64,000 nt of DNA, taken from NCBI GenBank assembly GCA_003149555.1, contig QCWE01000001.1, positions 522,546 through 586,545 on the forward strand. Reading direction: 5' to 3'. This document shows positions 20,659-28,456 of the stretch, piece by piece; position 1 is the first letter of the stretch, and each line of letters starts with the position of its first letter. This DNA comes from Candidatus Aquiluna sp. XM-24bin5 (GTDB lineage Bacteria > Actinomycetota > Actinomycetia > Actinomycetales > Microbacteriaceae). Position numbers and translations under genes: made by a program. The notes beneath the pieces were generated by a model. It ran no database searches and was not told the origin of the DNA. It saw only the letters and a list, made by a program, of their open reading frames with translations.

Positions 20659-21308
20659 GCGATTTTAAAGCTTTGCTTTGAGAGCACATGCCCGTGAGCA
20701 GAACTTAGTCTGACCCAGCCTTTGGCTGTGTAGACCTTGATCTCCTCGTCTTTTTGCATGAAACCGAGACCGGCCATGGCAAATGCAGCGGCCCCTGGCA
20801 GATGAAACTCGAGGCTCACAGTCTTCCCCCAGATTCCGAGCCTCACCCTGGCCGCTATCGAGCTTCCAACAGATGAGGGCAGGGTATTTGCAACTTCTGC
20901 AATGCCATCCTTTGCCCACTGACTAATTTGGGCTTGGCTCACAGTTCCCGATTCCTCCCAGTCCTGTCGAGGTGGGGTGACTCCGCTCCAGGCAGCGCGG
21001 GTTGATTCTTGAGGCAACTCGAGCTGCATGCCTTCAACTGCCGGCGAGGCAAGTCGTTCTTGAATGGAGGCAATTGTGAAGGTTGCGTCAAGCTCGGCTT
21101 TTTCTATCTTCATGGTTCTCAGACCAAGAACCGTAGGTCCATCACCCATAAGAGACCCAGAAAATATAGGTGATACGTAAACGGCCAAAATGTCACCGAA
21201 TGCTCGAAATTTCACGCAGCCATCATCGTCAAGCTTCCTTGCCCGAGTTAGGTAAGAGCTGAGGTCTGCGATGTCTCGCTGATCCAAAAAACGAATGGTG
21301 TTTGTCAT
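20655..21308 (-). CDS. Conserved-looking hypothetical protein
   Basis: A 217-residue soluble protein that I cannot assign. It has no signal peptide or membrane segment. The N-terminal half is mixed alpha/beta (MTNTIRFLDQRDIADLSSYL), and a Pro/Trp-rich bridge near residues 110-125 precedes the C-terminal part. Codon use matches the neighbours, so it is a real gene. It ends against the haemoglobin gene with a shared CTAG. No good ribosome-binding site precedes the ATG, and TAGTTT hexamers lie 4 and 9 bases upstream, so a leaderless mRNA is possible. Confidence 0.7.
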   Translation of the reverse strand: MTNTIRFLDQRDIADLSSYLTRARKLDDDGCVKFRAFGDILAVYVSPIFSGSLMGDGPTVLGLRTMKIEKAELDATFTIASIQERLASPAVEGMQLELPQESTRAAWSGVTPPRQDWEESGTVSQAQISQWAKDGIAEVANTLPSSVGSSIAARVRLGIWGKTVSLEFHLPGAAAFAMAGLGFMQKDEEIKVYTAKGWVRLSSAHGHVLSKQSFKIA

Positions 21309-21343
21309 GCCGAAACTAAACTAGCGGCTCTGGAGGTTTTCCC

Positions 21344-22222
21344 ATGAGCGACCCAAAGATTCCCTTAGACCCGATTGCGGATCTACTGGATGTCCTAGAG
21401 CTCAAGAAGATATCCGAGACTGACTTTGTGGGGAGGTCTCAGTGGATGCCGCAAGGCAGGGTTTTTGGAGGCCAGGTTCTCGCCCAGTCACTTGTCGCCT
21501 CAATGAGCACACTCCCCGACACCCGAAGAGTTCATTCGCTTCACAGCTACTTCCTGAGACCAGGTGATGTTGACCAGGAAATTAATTTCGAGGTTGAAGT
21601 GCTGCGAGATGGGAGGTCTTTCAGTGCAAGGCGAGTAAAAGCGATCCAATTGGGCAAGCCAATCTTTGTCCTAAGTGCTTCGTTCCAGGATGAGGCCCCG
21701 GGACTCACTCACCAAGAGCCAATGCCCGCAGGGCTCCCAGAACCTGAGTCACTGCCGAGTGCAAAGGAGGTACTCGGAGAGAGCGACCACCCAGCTGCAA
21801 AATACTGGGCCAACGCTAGACCCTTCGATTTTCGCCACATAACCGAGCCGATCTATCTTCGGCCAGCAAAAGATAAGTCGGCCGACCAAATGATTTGGTT
21901 CAAGGCTATTGGCGAAGTGCCAACCGAGGAGAAACTGCACACCGCAGCCCTCGCCTATGCCTCTGACTACACAATTCTTGAGTCAATACTGAGAAACCAT
22001 GGGCTTTCCTGGGCCTACCCCGGCCTCAACATGGCAAGCCTGGATCATGCGATGTGGTTCCATGGAAAGCCAAATGTCAATGACTGGATGCTTTATGTCC
22101 AACACAGCCCATCTGCCTCAGGCGGCAGAGGCCTGGCCTTTGGCTCCATCTATTCCAAAGAAGGCGCGCTGCTCGTGTCGATTGCCCAAGAGGGCATGAT
22201 CAGGATCCCTACCTATCGCTAG
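21344..22222 (+). CDS. tesB: Acyl-CoA thioesterase II
   Basis: Hydrolyses acyl-CoA to free fatty acid and CoA. It is a double hot-dog protein with RVFGGQVLAQSL and HSLHSYFLRPGD in the first domain and SLDHAMWFH in the second, typical of TesB. 292 residues is normal. The ATG at 21344 has GGAGG with a 7-base gap. It converges on ettA with a shared CTAG stop. Confidence 0.95.
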   Translation: MSDPKIPLDPIADLLDVLELKKISETDFVGRSQWMPQGRVFGGQVLAQSLVASMSTLPDTRRVHSLHSYFLRPGDVDQEINFEVEVLRDGRSFSARRVKAIQLGKPIFVLSASFQDEAPGLTHQEPMPAGLPEPESLPSAKEVLGESDHPAAKYWANARPFDFRHITEPIYLRPAKDKSADQMIWFKAIGEVPTEEKLHTAALAYASDYTILESILRNHGLSWAYPGLNMASLDHAMWFHGKPNVNDWMLYVQHSPSASGGRGLAFGSIYSKEGALLVSIAQEGMIRIPTYR

Positions 22223-23901
22223 TCGCGAGTTAGTCTCCGGTAGCGGCTGCGATGTGGCTTCGCGGCCTCTGGGCCGAGCCTTTGAATCTTGTTTTCCTCG
22301 TAGGCCTCGAAGTTGCCCTCAAACCAGTACCAACGATCCGGCGTCTCGTCGTCTCCCTCGTAGGCGAGGATGTGCGTTGCAACGCGGTCAAGGAACCAGC
22401 GATCGTGAGTGATCACCACAGCACAGCCAGGGAACTCCAGTAGCGCATTCTCAAGCGAGGCAAGCGTTTCAACATCCAGGTCGTTGGTGGGCTCGTCGAG
22501 CAAAAGAAGATTCCCGCCCTGTTTCAAGGTGAGTGCAAGGTTCAGGCGATTCCGCTCACCACCAGATAGGACCCCAGCCTTCTTTTGCTGATCAGCACCC
22601 TTGAAGCCGAAGGCCGCAACATATGCCCTGGAAGGCATCTCAACCTGACCAACCTGAATGTAATCGAGGCCGCCAGATACGACCTCCCAAAGAGACTTTT
22701 GAGGATCGATTCCAGCCCTGTTCTGATCCACATAGGAGATCTGAACCGTTTCACCGATCTTGAGCTCTCCACCGTCGATCTGCTCTATTCCCGTGATGCA
22801 CTTGAACAGCGTCGACTTACCGACACCGTTCGGTCCGATAATTCCGACGATTCCGTTGCGGGGAAGAGTGAAGGAAAGATCGGTAAATAGCTTCCTGTCA
22901 TCGAAACCCTTGGCAATCTTCTTTGCCTCAATAACCACGTCACCCAATCTGGGGCCGGGTGGAATCTGAATCTCCTCGAAGTCGAGCTTGCGAGTCTTCT
23001 CTGCCTCTGCTGCCATCTCTTCGTAGCGAGCTAGACGAGCCTTGCTCTTGGTCTGCTTGGCCTTTGGAGTTGATCGCACCCATTCGAGCTCATCTTTTAG
23101 GCGCTTCTGGAGCTTGGCATCTTTCTTACCTGCAACCTCGAGTCGCTCGGCCTTCTTTTCAAGATATGTTGAGTAGTTGCCCTCGTAAGGGTAAGCGCGA
23201 CCTCTGTCTAGCTCGAGAATCCACTCGGCTACATTGTCAAGGAAGTACCTATCGTGGGTGACCGCTAGCACAGCACCGGGATACTTGGCGAGGTGTTGCT
23301 CAAGCCAGAGAACACTCTCTGCGTCGAGGTGGTTAGTTGGCTCGTCCAAGAGCAACAGGTCGGGCTTTTGGAGGAGCAGCTTGCAAAGAGCCACTCTTCT
23401 ACGCTCACCACCTGAAAGATTGGTGACGGGCAAATCACTCGGAGGACACCTAAGCGCGTCCATTGCCTGCTCCAGCTGATTTTCTAGATCCCAACCATCA
23501 GCAGCGTCAATGTCCTCTTGGAGCTTTCCCATCTCCGCGAGCAAGGTGTCGTAGTCCGCATCTGGGTTCGCAAGCTCTGCACTGATCTCATTGAAGCGAT
23601 CAATCTTGCCCTTGAGTTCCCCAACAGCCTCCTCGACGTTGCCCAGAACTGTTTTCTCCTCGTTAAGTGGAGGCTCTTGAAGCAAAATGCCAACAGAGGC
23701 ATCTTCTGCAAGTCTCGCTTCTCCATTGGACGGATTGTCTAGGCCGGCCATGATCTTCAAAAGCGATGACTTACCGGCTCCGTTCGGTCCAACCACGCCA
23801 ATTTTCGCCCCCGGGTAGAAAGCCAGAGTCACATCGTCAAGAATCACCTTGTCGCCATGCGCCTTGCGCGTTTTGATCATTTGATAAATGAATTCAGCCA
23901 C
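22219..23901 (-). CDS. ettA: Energy-dependent translational throttle protein EttA (ABC-F)
   Basis: Soluble ABC-F ATPase that binds the ribosomal E site and gates the first elongation step according to ATP level. It has two ABC domains: Walker A GPNGAGKSS with signature LSGGERRRVALC, and Walker A GPNGVGKST with signature LSGGERNRLNLA. They are joined by a charged P-site tRNA interaction linker rich in Lys and Arg (residues about 240-300). 560 residues and the N-terminus MAEFIYQM fit EttA. The start is GTG at 23901 with a weak site. A small frame and a strong hairpin with T-run lie just upstream and may control it. Confidence 0.95.
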   Translation of the reverse strand: MAEFIYQMIKTRKAHGDKVILDDVTLAFYPGAKIGVVGPNGAGKSSLLKIMAGLDNPSNGEARLAEDASVGILLQEPPLNEEKTVLGNVEEAVGELKGKIDRFNEISAELANPDADYDTLLAEMGKLQEDIDAADGWDLENQLEQAMDALRCPPSDLPVTNLSGGERRRVALCKLLLQKPDLLLLDEPTNHLDAESVLWLEQHLAKYPGAVLAVTHDRYFLDNVAEWILELDRGRAYPYEGNYSTYLEKKAERLEVAGKKDAKLQKRLKDELEWVRSTPKAKQTKSKARLARYEEMAAEAEKTRKLDFEEIQIPPGPRLGDVVIEAKKIAKGFDDRKLFTDLSFTLPRNGIVGIIGPNGVGKSTLFKCITGIEQIDGGELKIGETVQISYVDQNRAGIDPQKSLWEVVSGGLDYIQVGQVEMPSRAYVAAFGFKGADQQKKAGVLSGGERNRLNLALTLKQGGNLLLLDEPTNDLDVETLASLENALLEFPGCAVVITHDRWFLDRVATHILAYEGDDETPDRWYWFEGNFEAYEENKIQRLGPEAAKPHRSRYRRLTRD

Positions 23902-23903
23902 TT

Positions 23904-24041
23904 TTACCCAATCGATTTAGACCGAGGAAAAACCCTCTTTGCCACGTGCTCGGGATAGCTTATCCCAGTGAGTCTGGCCTGCGGCCTTGCAAATGCAGTG
24001 GCAAAGAGGGCTTTGGGATCCAGTGGGTATTGGGGGCGCAT
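23904..24041 (-). CDS. Possible 45-codon leader ORF upstream of ettA
   Basis: A short frame from ATG (24039-24041) to TAA (23904-23906) ends two bases before the ettA start codon. It has GAGGG 4 bases before the ATG. That site and the first base of the ATG lie in the 5' arm of a hairpin, GGGATCCA/TGGATCCC. Codons 11-15 and about 32-36 lie in the two arms of the downstream 13-bp stem. The predicted peptide begins MRPQYPLDPKALFATAF and resembles nothing I know. It may be a leader peptide whose translation governs terminator formation, or it may be chance. Confidence 0.35.
   Translation of the reverse strand: MRPQYPLDPKALFATAFARPQARLTGISYPEHVAKRVFPRSKSIG
23928..24010 (-). terminator. Branched intrinsic terminator or attenuator between ssb and ettA
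   Basis: On the minus strand, CCCTCTTTGCCAC (23998-24010) pairs perfectly over 13 bases with GTGGCAAAGAGGG (23933-23945). Five T follow at once (23928-23932). The 52-base interior holds small hairpins GGCC-GCA-GGCC and GGGATA-AGC-TATCCC, making a multi-branch fold. It stands after ssb and about 27 bases before the ettA start codon, so it either ends the ssb transcript or controls read-through into ettA. Confidence 0.5.
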
Positions 24042-24055
24042 GGATCCCTCGAAAG
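24011..24055 (-). promoter_or_regulatory. Hairpin enclosing the leader-ORF ribosome-binding site
   Basis: Perfect 8-bp inverted repeat: GGGATCCA at 24041-24048 (minus) pairs with TGGATCCC at 24015-24022. It is extended by CTTT/AAAG across a small bulge. The C-rich loop of 18 bases contains codons 2-6 of the 45-codon frame. It begins one base after the ssb stop codon. Confidence 0.4.
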
Positions 24056-24460
24056 CTAAGCGGGTTGAAGCTCAGCCTCCGAATCTTCACTATCTTCTTC
24101 AGCCGGCTCAGCCCGGCGGAACTCTGTTGTGCCGAAGGTGAGGTCATGTCCGATTGCCTCGGCGTCAAGCTCGACGGAGGTGCCGCTGCGCTCTCCGTTG
24201 TCCCAGTCTCGAATCTTTAGCTTGCCGCTAACCAAGACGCGGTCCCCTTTGGCAAGTGAGCTGTGGGAGTTTTCCGCTAGCTTTCTGAAGCTGGAGACAC
24301 TGAACCAGTTGGTCTGGTCGCTTGTCCACCTGCCTGCCTCAGCATCAAACCTGCGCTGAGGCGCGGCAAGCCTAAAGCTCAGCACGCTCAGGCCTTTATC
24401 GGTTTCAATCAGTCTTGGGTCAGTTGCAATCAGTCCACGCACTACAAGGGTCTCTGCCAT
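24056..24460 (-). CDS. ssb: Accessory single-stranded DNA-binding protein
   Basis: OB-fold protein of 134 residues (MAETLVVRGLIATDPRLIET, then FRLAAPQRR and NWFSVSSFRKLAENSHSSL). It resembles SSB but is shorter than housekeeping actinobacterial SSB. Its acidic tail ends in EAELQPA, not in the DDxxPF tip that recruits replication proteins. This suggests the second, non-replicative SSB that sits beside ettA in other actinobacteria. The ATG at 24460 has AGGA with a 7-base gap. A perfect DnaA-box sequence lies about 75 bases upstream. Confidence 0.88.
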   Translation of the reverse strand: MAETLVVRGLIATDPRLIETDKGLSVLSFRLAAPQRRFDAEAGRWTSDQTNWFSVSSFRKLAENSHSSLAKGDRVLVSGKLKIRDWDNGERSGTSVELDAEAIGHDLTFGTTEFRRAEPAEEDSEDSEAELQPA

Positions 24461-24534
24461 CGATTTTTCCTATCTCTAAGTTGGGCGCTAGTTTGCCCAG
24501 CAACAAAGAGTTAGGAAAGAGAGTTATGGCTAGC

Positions 24535-24543
24535 TGTGGATAA
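24535..24543 (-). promoter_or_regulatory. DnaA-box sequence between msrA and ssb
   Basis: TTATCCACA (minus strand), an exact match to the classical DnaA box, lies in the 104-base gap between the end of msrA and the start of ssb. A single box is no origin. It could place ssb under DnaA control or be chance. The rest of the gap shows a small GGGC/GCCC hairpin (24483-24498) and nothing else. Confidence 0.3.
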
Positions 24544-24564
24544 CTTCCCTATTTTGGAGTATGT

Positions 24565-25086
24565 CTACTTCACGAGGTGTGCGAAGCTCTGGCGAACCTT
24601 GCCGACCTTCGGAGCCACGACTGCCACGCAGTACCCCTGAGTGGGGTTCTTTGCGAAGTAGTCCTGGTGGTAATCCTCTGCCGGGTAGAACTTTTCTAGC
24701 TTTGAGATCTCTGTTACCACTCTTCCGCCCCAATTCTCGTTTGCCTTCAAGAGAGCATTCTCAAACAAACTTCGCTGCTCCTGGTTCTCATAGAACATGG
24801 CCGAACGGTACTGCGTGCCGACATCGTGGCCCTGGCGGTTTAGCTGGGTGGGGTCGTGAACGGTGAAGAAGACATCGAGAACAGTCTCAGGAGAAATCAC
24901 CTCCGGGTCGAAAGTTATCGAGACAACCTCGGCGTGACCCGTGGTGCCATTGCAGACACTTTCGTAATTCGGATTGGGATCGTGGCCTCCGGCATAGCCA
25001 CAGGTCACATCTTCAATGCCCTTGAGCTGAATGTATGCGGAGTCAAGGCACCAAAAACATCCGCCGGCGAGAGTGAAAGTTTCCAT
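24565..25086 (-). CDS. msrA: Peptide methionine (S)-S-oxide reductase
   Basis: Repairs methionine S-sulfoxide in proteins using thioredoxin as reductant. The active-site motif GGCFWC is at residues 8-13 (Cys10, Cys13), and GYAGGHDPNPNYESVCNG and the YHQDYF segment are typical. 173 residues with no signal peptide, so cytoplasmic. Thioredoxin is encoded about 1 kb away on the other strand. It diverges from the transporter gene across 63 bases. Confidence 0.96.
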   Translation of the reverse strand: METFTLAGGCFWCLDSAYIQLKGIEDVTCGYAGGHDPNPNYESVCNGTTGHAEVVSITFDPEVISPETVLDVFFTVHDPTQLNRQGHDVGTQYRSAMFYENQEQRSLFENALLKANENWGGRVVTEISKLEKFYPAEDYHQDYFAKNPTQGYCVAVVAPKVGKVRQSFAHLVK

Positions 25087-25149
25087 TGCAGTTCTAAACT
25101 TTCCTCTGGTGGCATTTCATTCCACTTCGAAAGGTATGGCGCAGCCTAA

Positions 25150-26088
25150 TTGACCCAGAAAAACCCCACGCTTGGCGTGATTTATGCACTTGTTGCGGCA
25201 ATTCTTTTTGGCATAAATGCCTCCACAACAAAGGTCATAATCGGCAGCGGCATTACCCCTGAGCAAGTTGTCTTTTTCCGCTCGCTGAGCGCGGGCCTGA
25301 TTGCGTTGACCTGGGTGCTTTTCACTAACCCCAAGGCCATGAGGGTGCCGGTGAGACTCATTCCAAGGCTGCTGCTTCTTGGGGTTGTGGGTGTTGGCAT
25401 GCTCCAGTGGACTTACAGCCAGGCTGTTTACTACCTGCCTATAGGAATTGCCCTGCTGATCGAATACACGGCGGTGCTGTGGGTGCCAATCATCGCTCTG
25501 TTGATATTCAAAGAGCAGGTTGGCAAGCAGATTTGGCTTGGAGCTGCACTCGTTCTAATTGGGCTAGCGGTAGTGGCAAATATTTGGGAATCCCAGCTCA
25601 GTGCACTCGGCATCTTTTTCGGTTTTGCTGCGGCCGCATCACTCACCACTCATTTCTTGACGGGCGAGAGGGTTCAGCGCTACCTCCCCACTAACGTAAC
25701 CATGGCCTATGGCATGTCGATTGCGACGATTTTCTTTTTGCCGTTCTCTAACCTCGGCTCGCTCAGTCCCGAGATCATCGGCGCAAGCATGGACCTTGGG
25801 GGCAATCTCTCCGGTACTTCGGTGCCGCTGTGGGTAGGCCTAGTGTTCATGGGAGTGTTTGGCTCATTTGCGCCAATGGCCCTTATCTACCTGGCACTCA
25901 GAAACTTGTCTGCGACGCTGGTTGGAGTCGTTGCAACTGCAGAGACAGTTCTTGCCGCGCTGTTCGCACTGTGGTGGCTTGGGGAGACGATTTCTGGGAC
26001 TCAGTCCATTGGGGGTATCGTGGTTATTGCAGGAATCGTTCTTGCTCAGACCGCACGCAAACAAAAAGCAGTGAAAGTAGTTGATTAG
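25150..26088 (+). CDS. DMT-superfamily transporter (EamA family)
   Basis: Ten predicted membrane segments in two EamA repeats (about residues 5-140 and 150-300), 312 residues. The family exports metabolites or amino acids. The substrate cannot be told from sequence. The start is the TTG at 25150 and no strong ribosome-binding site is present, so the start is tentative. Thioredoxin follows after 2 bases. Confidence 0.85.
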   Translation: MTQKNPTLGVIYALVAAILFGINASTTKVIIGSGITPEQVVFFRSLSAGLIALTWVLFTNPKAMRVPVRLIPRLLLLGVVGVGMLQWTYSQAVYYLPIGIALLIEYTAVLWVPIIALLIFKEQVGKQIWLGAALVLIGLAVVANIWESQLSALGIFFGFAAAASLTTHFLTGERVQRYLPTNVTMAYGMSIATIFFLPFSNLGSLSPEIIGASMDLGGNLSGTSVPLWVGLVFMGVFGSFAPMALIYLALRNLSATLVGVVATAETVLAALFALWWLGETISGTQSIGGIVVIAGIVLAQTARKQKAVKVVD

Positions 26089-26090
26089 AC

Positions 26091-26471
26091 ATGGCCACGA
26101 TGGAGCTCACGCTCGAGAATTTTGAAACCACGGTTGCCCAAGATGGCATTACGTTCGTTGACTTTTGGGCAGAGTGGTGCGGCCCCTGCAAGATGTTTGG
26201 CCCAATTTTCGAAAAGGCTGCCGAAGACAACCCCGAGATTCGTTTTGGCAAGGTCGACACCGAGGCTCAGCAGCAGCTGAGCGGCATGGCTGGTATCAGC
26301 TCCATTCCAACCCTCATGATCTTCCGCGATGGCATTCTGCTTTTCAACCAGGCTGGAGCGCTGCCTGGACCTGCTCTAGAGGAACTAATTGGCAAGGTCA
26401 AAGAGTTAGACATGGACGAGGTCCGCGCCGAGATTGCCAAGCAACAGGCTGAGGCTAAGCCAGAGAACTAG
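26091..26471 (+). CDS. trxA: Thioredoxin
   Basis: Thiol-disulfide reductant with active site WCGPC (Cys30, Cys33) in VDFWAEWCGPCKMF and the cis-Pro in SSIPTLMIF. The 126 residues include a C-terminal helical extension of about 20 residues, rich in Glu, Lys and Gln, beyond the core fold. There is no signal peptide. The gene lies between a transporter and a small membrane protein, probably in one operon. Confidence 0.93.
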   Translation: MATMELTLENFETTVAQDGITFVDFWAEWCGPCKMFGPIFEKAAEDNPEIRFGKVDTEAQQQLSGMAGISSIPTLMIFRDGILLFNQAGALPGPALEELIGKVKELDMDEVRAEIAKQQAEAKPEN

Positions 26472-26487
26472 TTGATGGGAGGCGCCG

Positions 26488-26712
26488 TTGCGCAATAACT
26501 CCCTTGCAATGCTGGGCACGATTGTCGCGATCGCAATCCTTGCCTGGTGGATTGGCTACTTCGATCCCACGACCTGCACCCCAGATGTCCAGCAAGCAGG
26601 CTGGACCTCATGTGAGGAGATAGCCAGAGATCGCAACCTCGCTCTCGCGATTCTCATCGCACTGGTGGTCTTCGTCGTTGGTTTTATAGCAATCAGGTCA
26701 AGAAAGAAATAA
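26488..26712 (+). CDS. Small two-helix membrane protein
   Basis: 74 residues with hydrophobic segments at about 7-24 and 51-68, flanking a polar loop with two cysteines (DPTTCTPD and WTSCEEIA). The loop is probably on the outside, with a positively charged RSRKK tail inside. TTG start at 26488 with a strong GGGAGG site 5 bases upstream. It follows thioredoxin by 16 bases and ends directly against the ald stop (TAA then CTA). Function unknown. Confidence 0.75.
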   Translation: MRNNSLAMLGTIVAIAILAWWIGYFDPTTCTPDVQQAGWTSCEEIARDRNLALAILIALVVFVVGFIAIRSRKK

Positions 26713-27825
26713 CTACAAAACCTCTTTCGTCTCCACACAATCGAGATCCTCGAAGGCGTGCGCGACAGCGGGGTGGGTCACCTTACCCTCGTGGGTATTG
26801 AGTCCGAGAGCCAGGGCCGCATCGTCCCTCAGAGCCTGCTGCCAGCCCTTGTTGGCTAGTGCAATCACATAGGGAAGAGTTGCATTGGTGAGTGCTCTGG
26901 TCGAGGTGTTTGGGACCGCCCCAGGCATATTTGCAACGCAGTAGTAGACGCTCTGGTGAACAGGGAACGTGGGCTCATCGTGGGTAGTGGGACGAGAGTG
27001 CTCAAAACATCCGCCCTGATCGATCGCTATGTCGACCAAAACTGAGCCTTGCTTCATGCCCTGAACCATCTCGTCGGTTACCAGCTTGGGCGCCTTCTCC
27101 CCCGGAATAAGCACAGATCCGATTACAAGGTCTGCATCCCTAAGTTGCTCCGCAATTTCATAAGAGGTTGAGACGCGGGTTTGGACCTCCCCGTTGAACC
27201 GCTCTTCAATCTCTCGAAGTCTCGGCAACGATAGGTCGATAACGACCACGTCCGCTCCCATGCCGTTGGCAACGTATGCGGCCTCGGTCCCAGCCACCCC
27301 GCCGCCGATAACCACGACTTTTGCTCGGGGAGTGCCCGGCACCCCACCCATGAGCACACCGAGACCACCCTGGGTCTTCATGAGCTGATAAGCCCCTATT
27401 TGCGCAGACAGCCTCCCGGCAACCTCACTCATGGGCTGCAATAGCGGTAGCGACCTGCCAACCTGAACGGTTTCGTAGGCGATTGCGGTAGTTCCGGAAG
27501 CCAGCAGCGCCTCGGTGCAGGGGCGGGAGGCTGCTAGGTGAAGGTAGGTGAAAAGGACCTGCCCCTTACGCATCAGCTTGTATTCAGGCTCGATTGGCTC
27601 CTTGACCTTCACGATCATCTCGGCCTCAGCCCAGACCTGCTTTGCCTCGCCGGCTATGTCTGCGCCCGCCTCGACATAGTCGGTATCCAGGAATCCAGAA
27701 CCAACACCAGCGTTTTTCTCAATGAGGACCCTGTGGCCGCGCTGAGTTAGCTCGTGAACTCCGGCCGGCGTCATTGCCACCCGGTTTTCGTTGTTCTTTA
27801 TTTCTTTTGGTACACCTACAAGCAT
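26713..27825 (-). CDS. ald: Alanine dehydrogenase
   Basis: NAD-dependent reversible deamination of L-alanine to pyruvate and ammonia. The N-terminus [20 protein letters not shown] and the nucleotide-binding [14 protein letters not shown] are standard. 370 residues, ATG at 27825 with GAGGAG upstream. An Lrp-type regulator lies divergently, the arrangement of AldR-ald in actinobacteria, so alanine-responsive control is likely. Confidence 0.97.
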   Translation of the reverse strand: MLVGVPKEIKNNENRVAMTPAGVHELTQRGHRVLIEKNAGVGSGFLDTDYVEAGADIAGEAKQVWAEAEMIVKVKEPIEPEYKLMRKGQVLFTYLHLAASRPCTEALLASGTTAIAYETVQVGRSLPLLQPMSEVAGRLSAQIGAYQLMKTQGGLGVLMGGVPGTPRAKVVVIGGGVAGTEAAYVANGMGADVVVIDLSLPRLREIEERFNGEVQTRVSTSYEIAEQLRDADLVIGSVLIPGEKAPKLVTDEMVQGMKQGSVLVDIAIDQGGCFEHSRPTTHDEPTFPVHQSVYYCVANMPGAVPNTSTRALTNATLPYVIALANKGWQQALRDDAALALGLNTHEGKVTHPAVAHAFEDLDCVETKEVL

Positions 27826-27944
27826 TTGTGCTCCTCAAATTTCTATAATTTTGCAAGATGTTCGAAGAATTTGTGTTTGACCTGTATTTTCTGCGGCAAT
27901 AAACTCATATTTTGGAGATAAGTCGATGTTTGGAGAAGTTTCTT
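27826..27944. promoter_or_regulatory. Divergent ald / Lrp-regulator promoter region
   Basis: 119 AT-rich bases, unusual in this window. TATAAT at 27844-27849 (plus) is a consensus -10 hexamer. An imperfect dyad CAAATT...AATTTTG lies around it (27836-27853), and TTCGAA stands at 27861-27866. Lrp/AldR proteins bind such AT-rich dyads, so this is the likely operator, though no exact repeat set can be defined by eye. Confidence 0.4.
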
Positions 27945-28427
27945 ATGCCTGAACCGAAGAAAATTCAGCCCCAGATTGCACTAGACAAAATTGACCGCGA
28001 AATCCTGAGACTGCTCTCCGAAAACGGGCGGCTTTCAAACTCAGATCTCGCGGCCAAAGTTGGTCTAGCACCATCTACCTGCCTAGGCAGGGTCCGAAGG
28101 CTTGTCGACGAAGGAGTCATCAAGTCTTTCAGCGCAGAAGTCTCCCCCGAAGCAATTGGACTCGAGCTCCAGGCGTTGATCTCAGTCACCCTCAGAGCCG
28201 GGGCAAGAGCAAATCTTGCAACTTTCATGCAGCAGATGCGGGAGCACCCGCAGGTGGTCCAGGTCTTTTTCCTCGGTGGTCAAGAGGACTTCATCGTCCA
28301 TGTGGCGGTAGAGAACTCGGAGGCGGTGAGGGAGTTCGTGCTTGAGCAACTGAGCAATAATGCGTCTGTGGCAAACACAAGAACAAACATCGTCTTCGAC
28401 CATCACCACAAGGGCCCAATTAGTTAG
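27945..28427 (+). CDS. aldR: Lrp/AsnC-family regulator, AldR-like
   Basis: 160 residues with an N-terminal winged helix-turn-helix (LDKIDREILRLLSENGRLSN, then APSTCLGRVRRLVDEGVIKS) and a C-terminal RAM ligand domain with VFFLGGQEDFIVHV. Start ATG at 27945 has GGAG 9 bases upstream. The frame is open to a TTG at 27912 but the context favours the ATG. Its divergent placement to ald suggests it senses alanine or other amino acids and controls ald. The gene name is by context. Confidence 0.88.
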   Translation: MPEPKKIQPQIALDKIDREILRLLSENGRLSNSDLAAKVGLAPSTCLGRVRRLVDEGVIKSFSAEVSPEAIGLELQALISVTLRAGARANLATFMQQMREHPQVVQVFFLGGQEDFIVHVAVENSEAVREFVLEQLSNNASVANTRTNIVFDHHHKGPIS

Positions 28428-28456
28428 AGTTAGGCGAGGTCAAAGGAGACAAATAA

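Noticed and set aside
23933..24010. The 13-bp inverted repeat as SRP RNA, 6C RNA or an integron attC site
   Set aside because: No GNRA-capped SRP helix 8 motif, only one C-rich loop instead of two, and no attC core boxes. A terminator/attenuator fits the T5 and position better.
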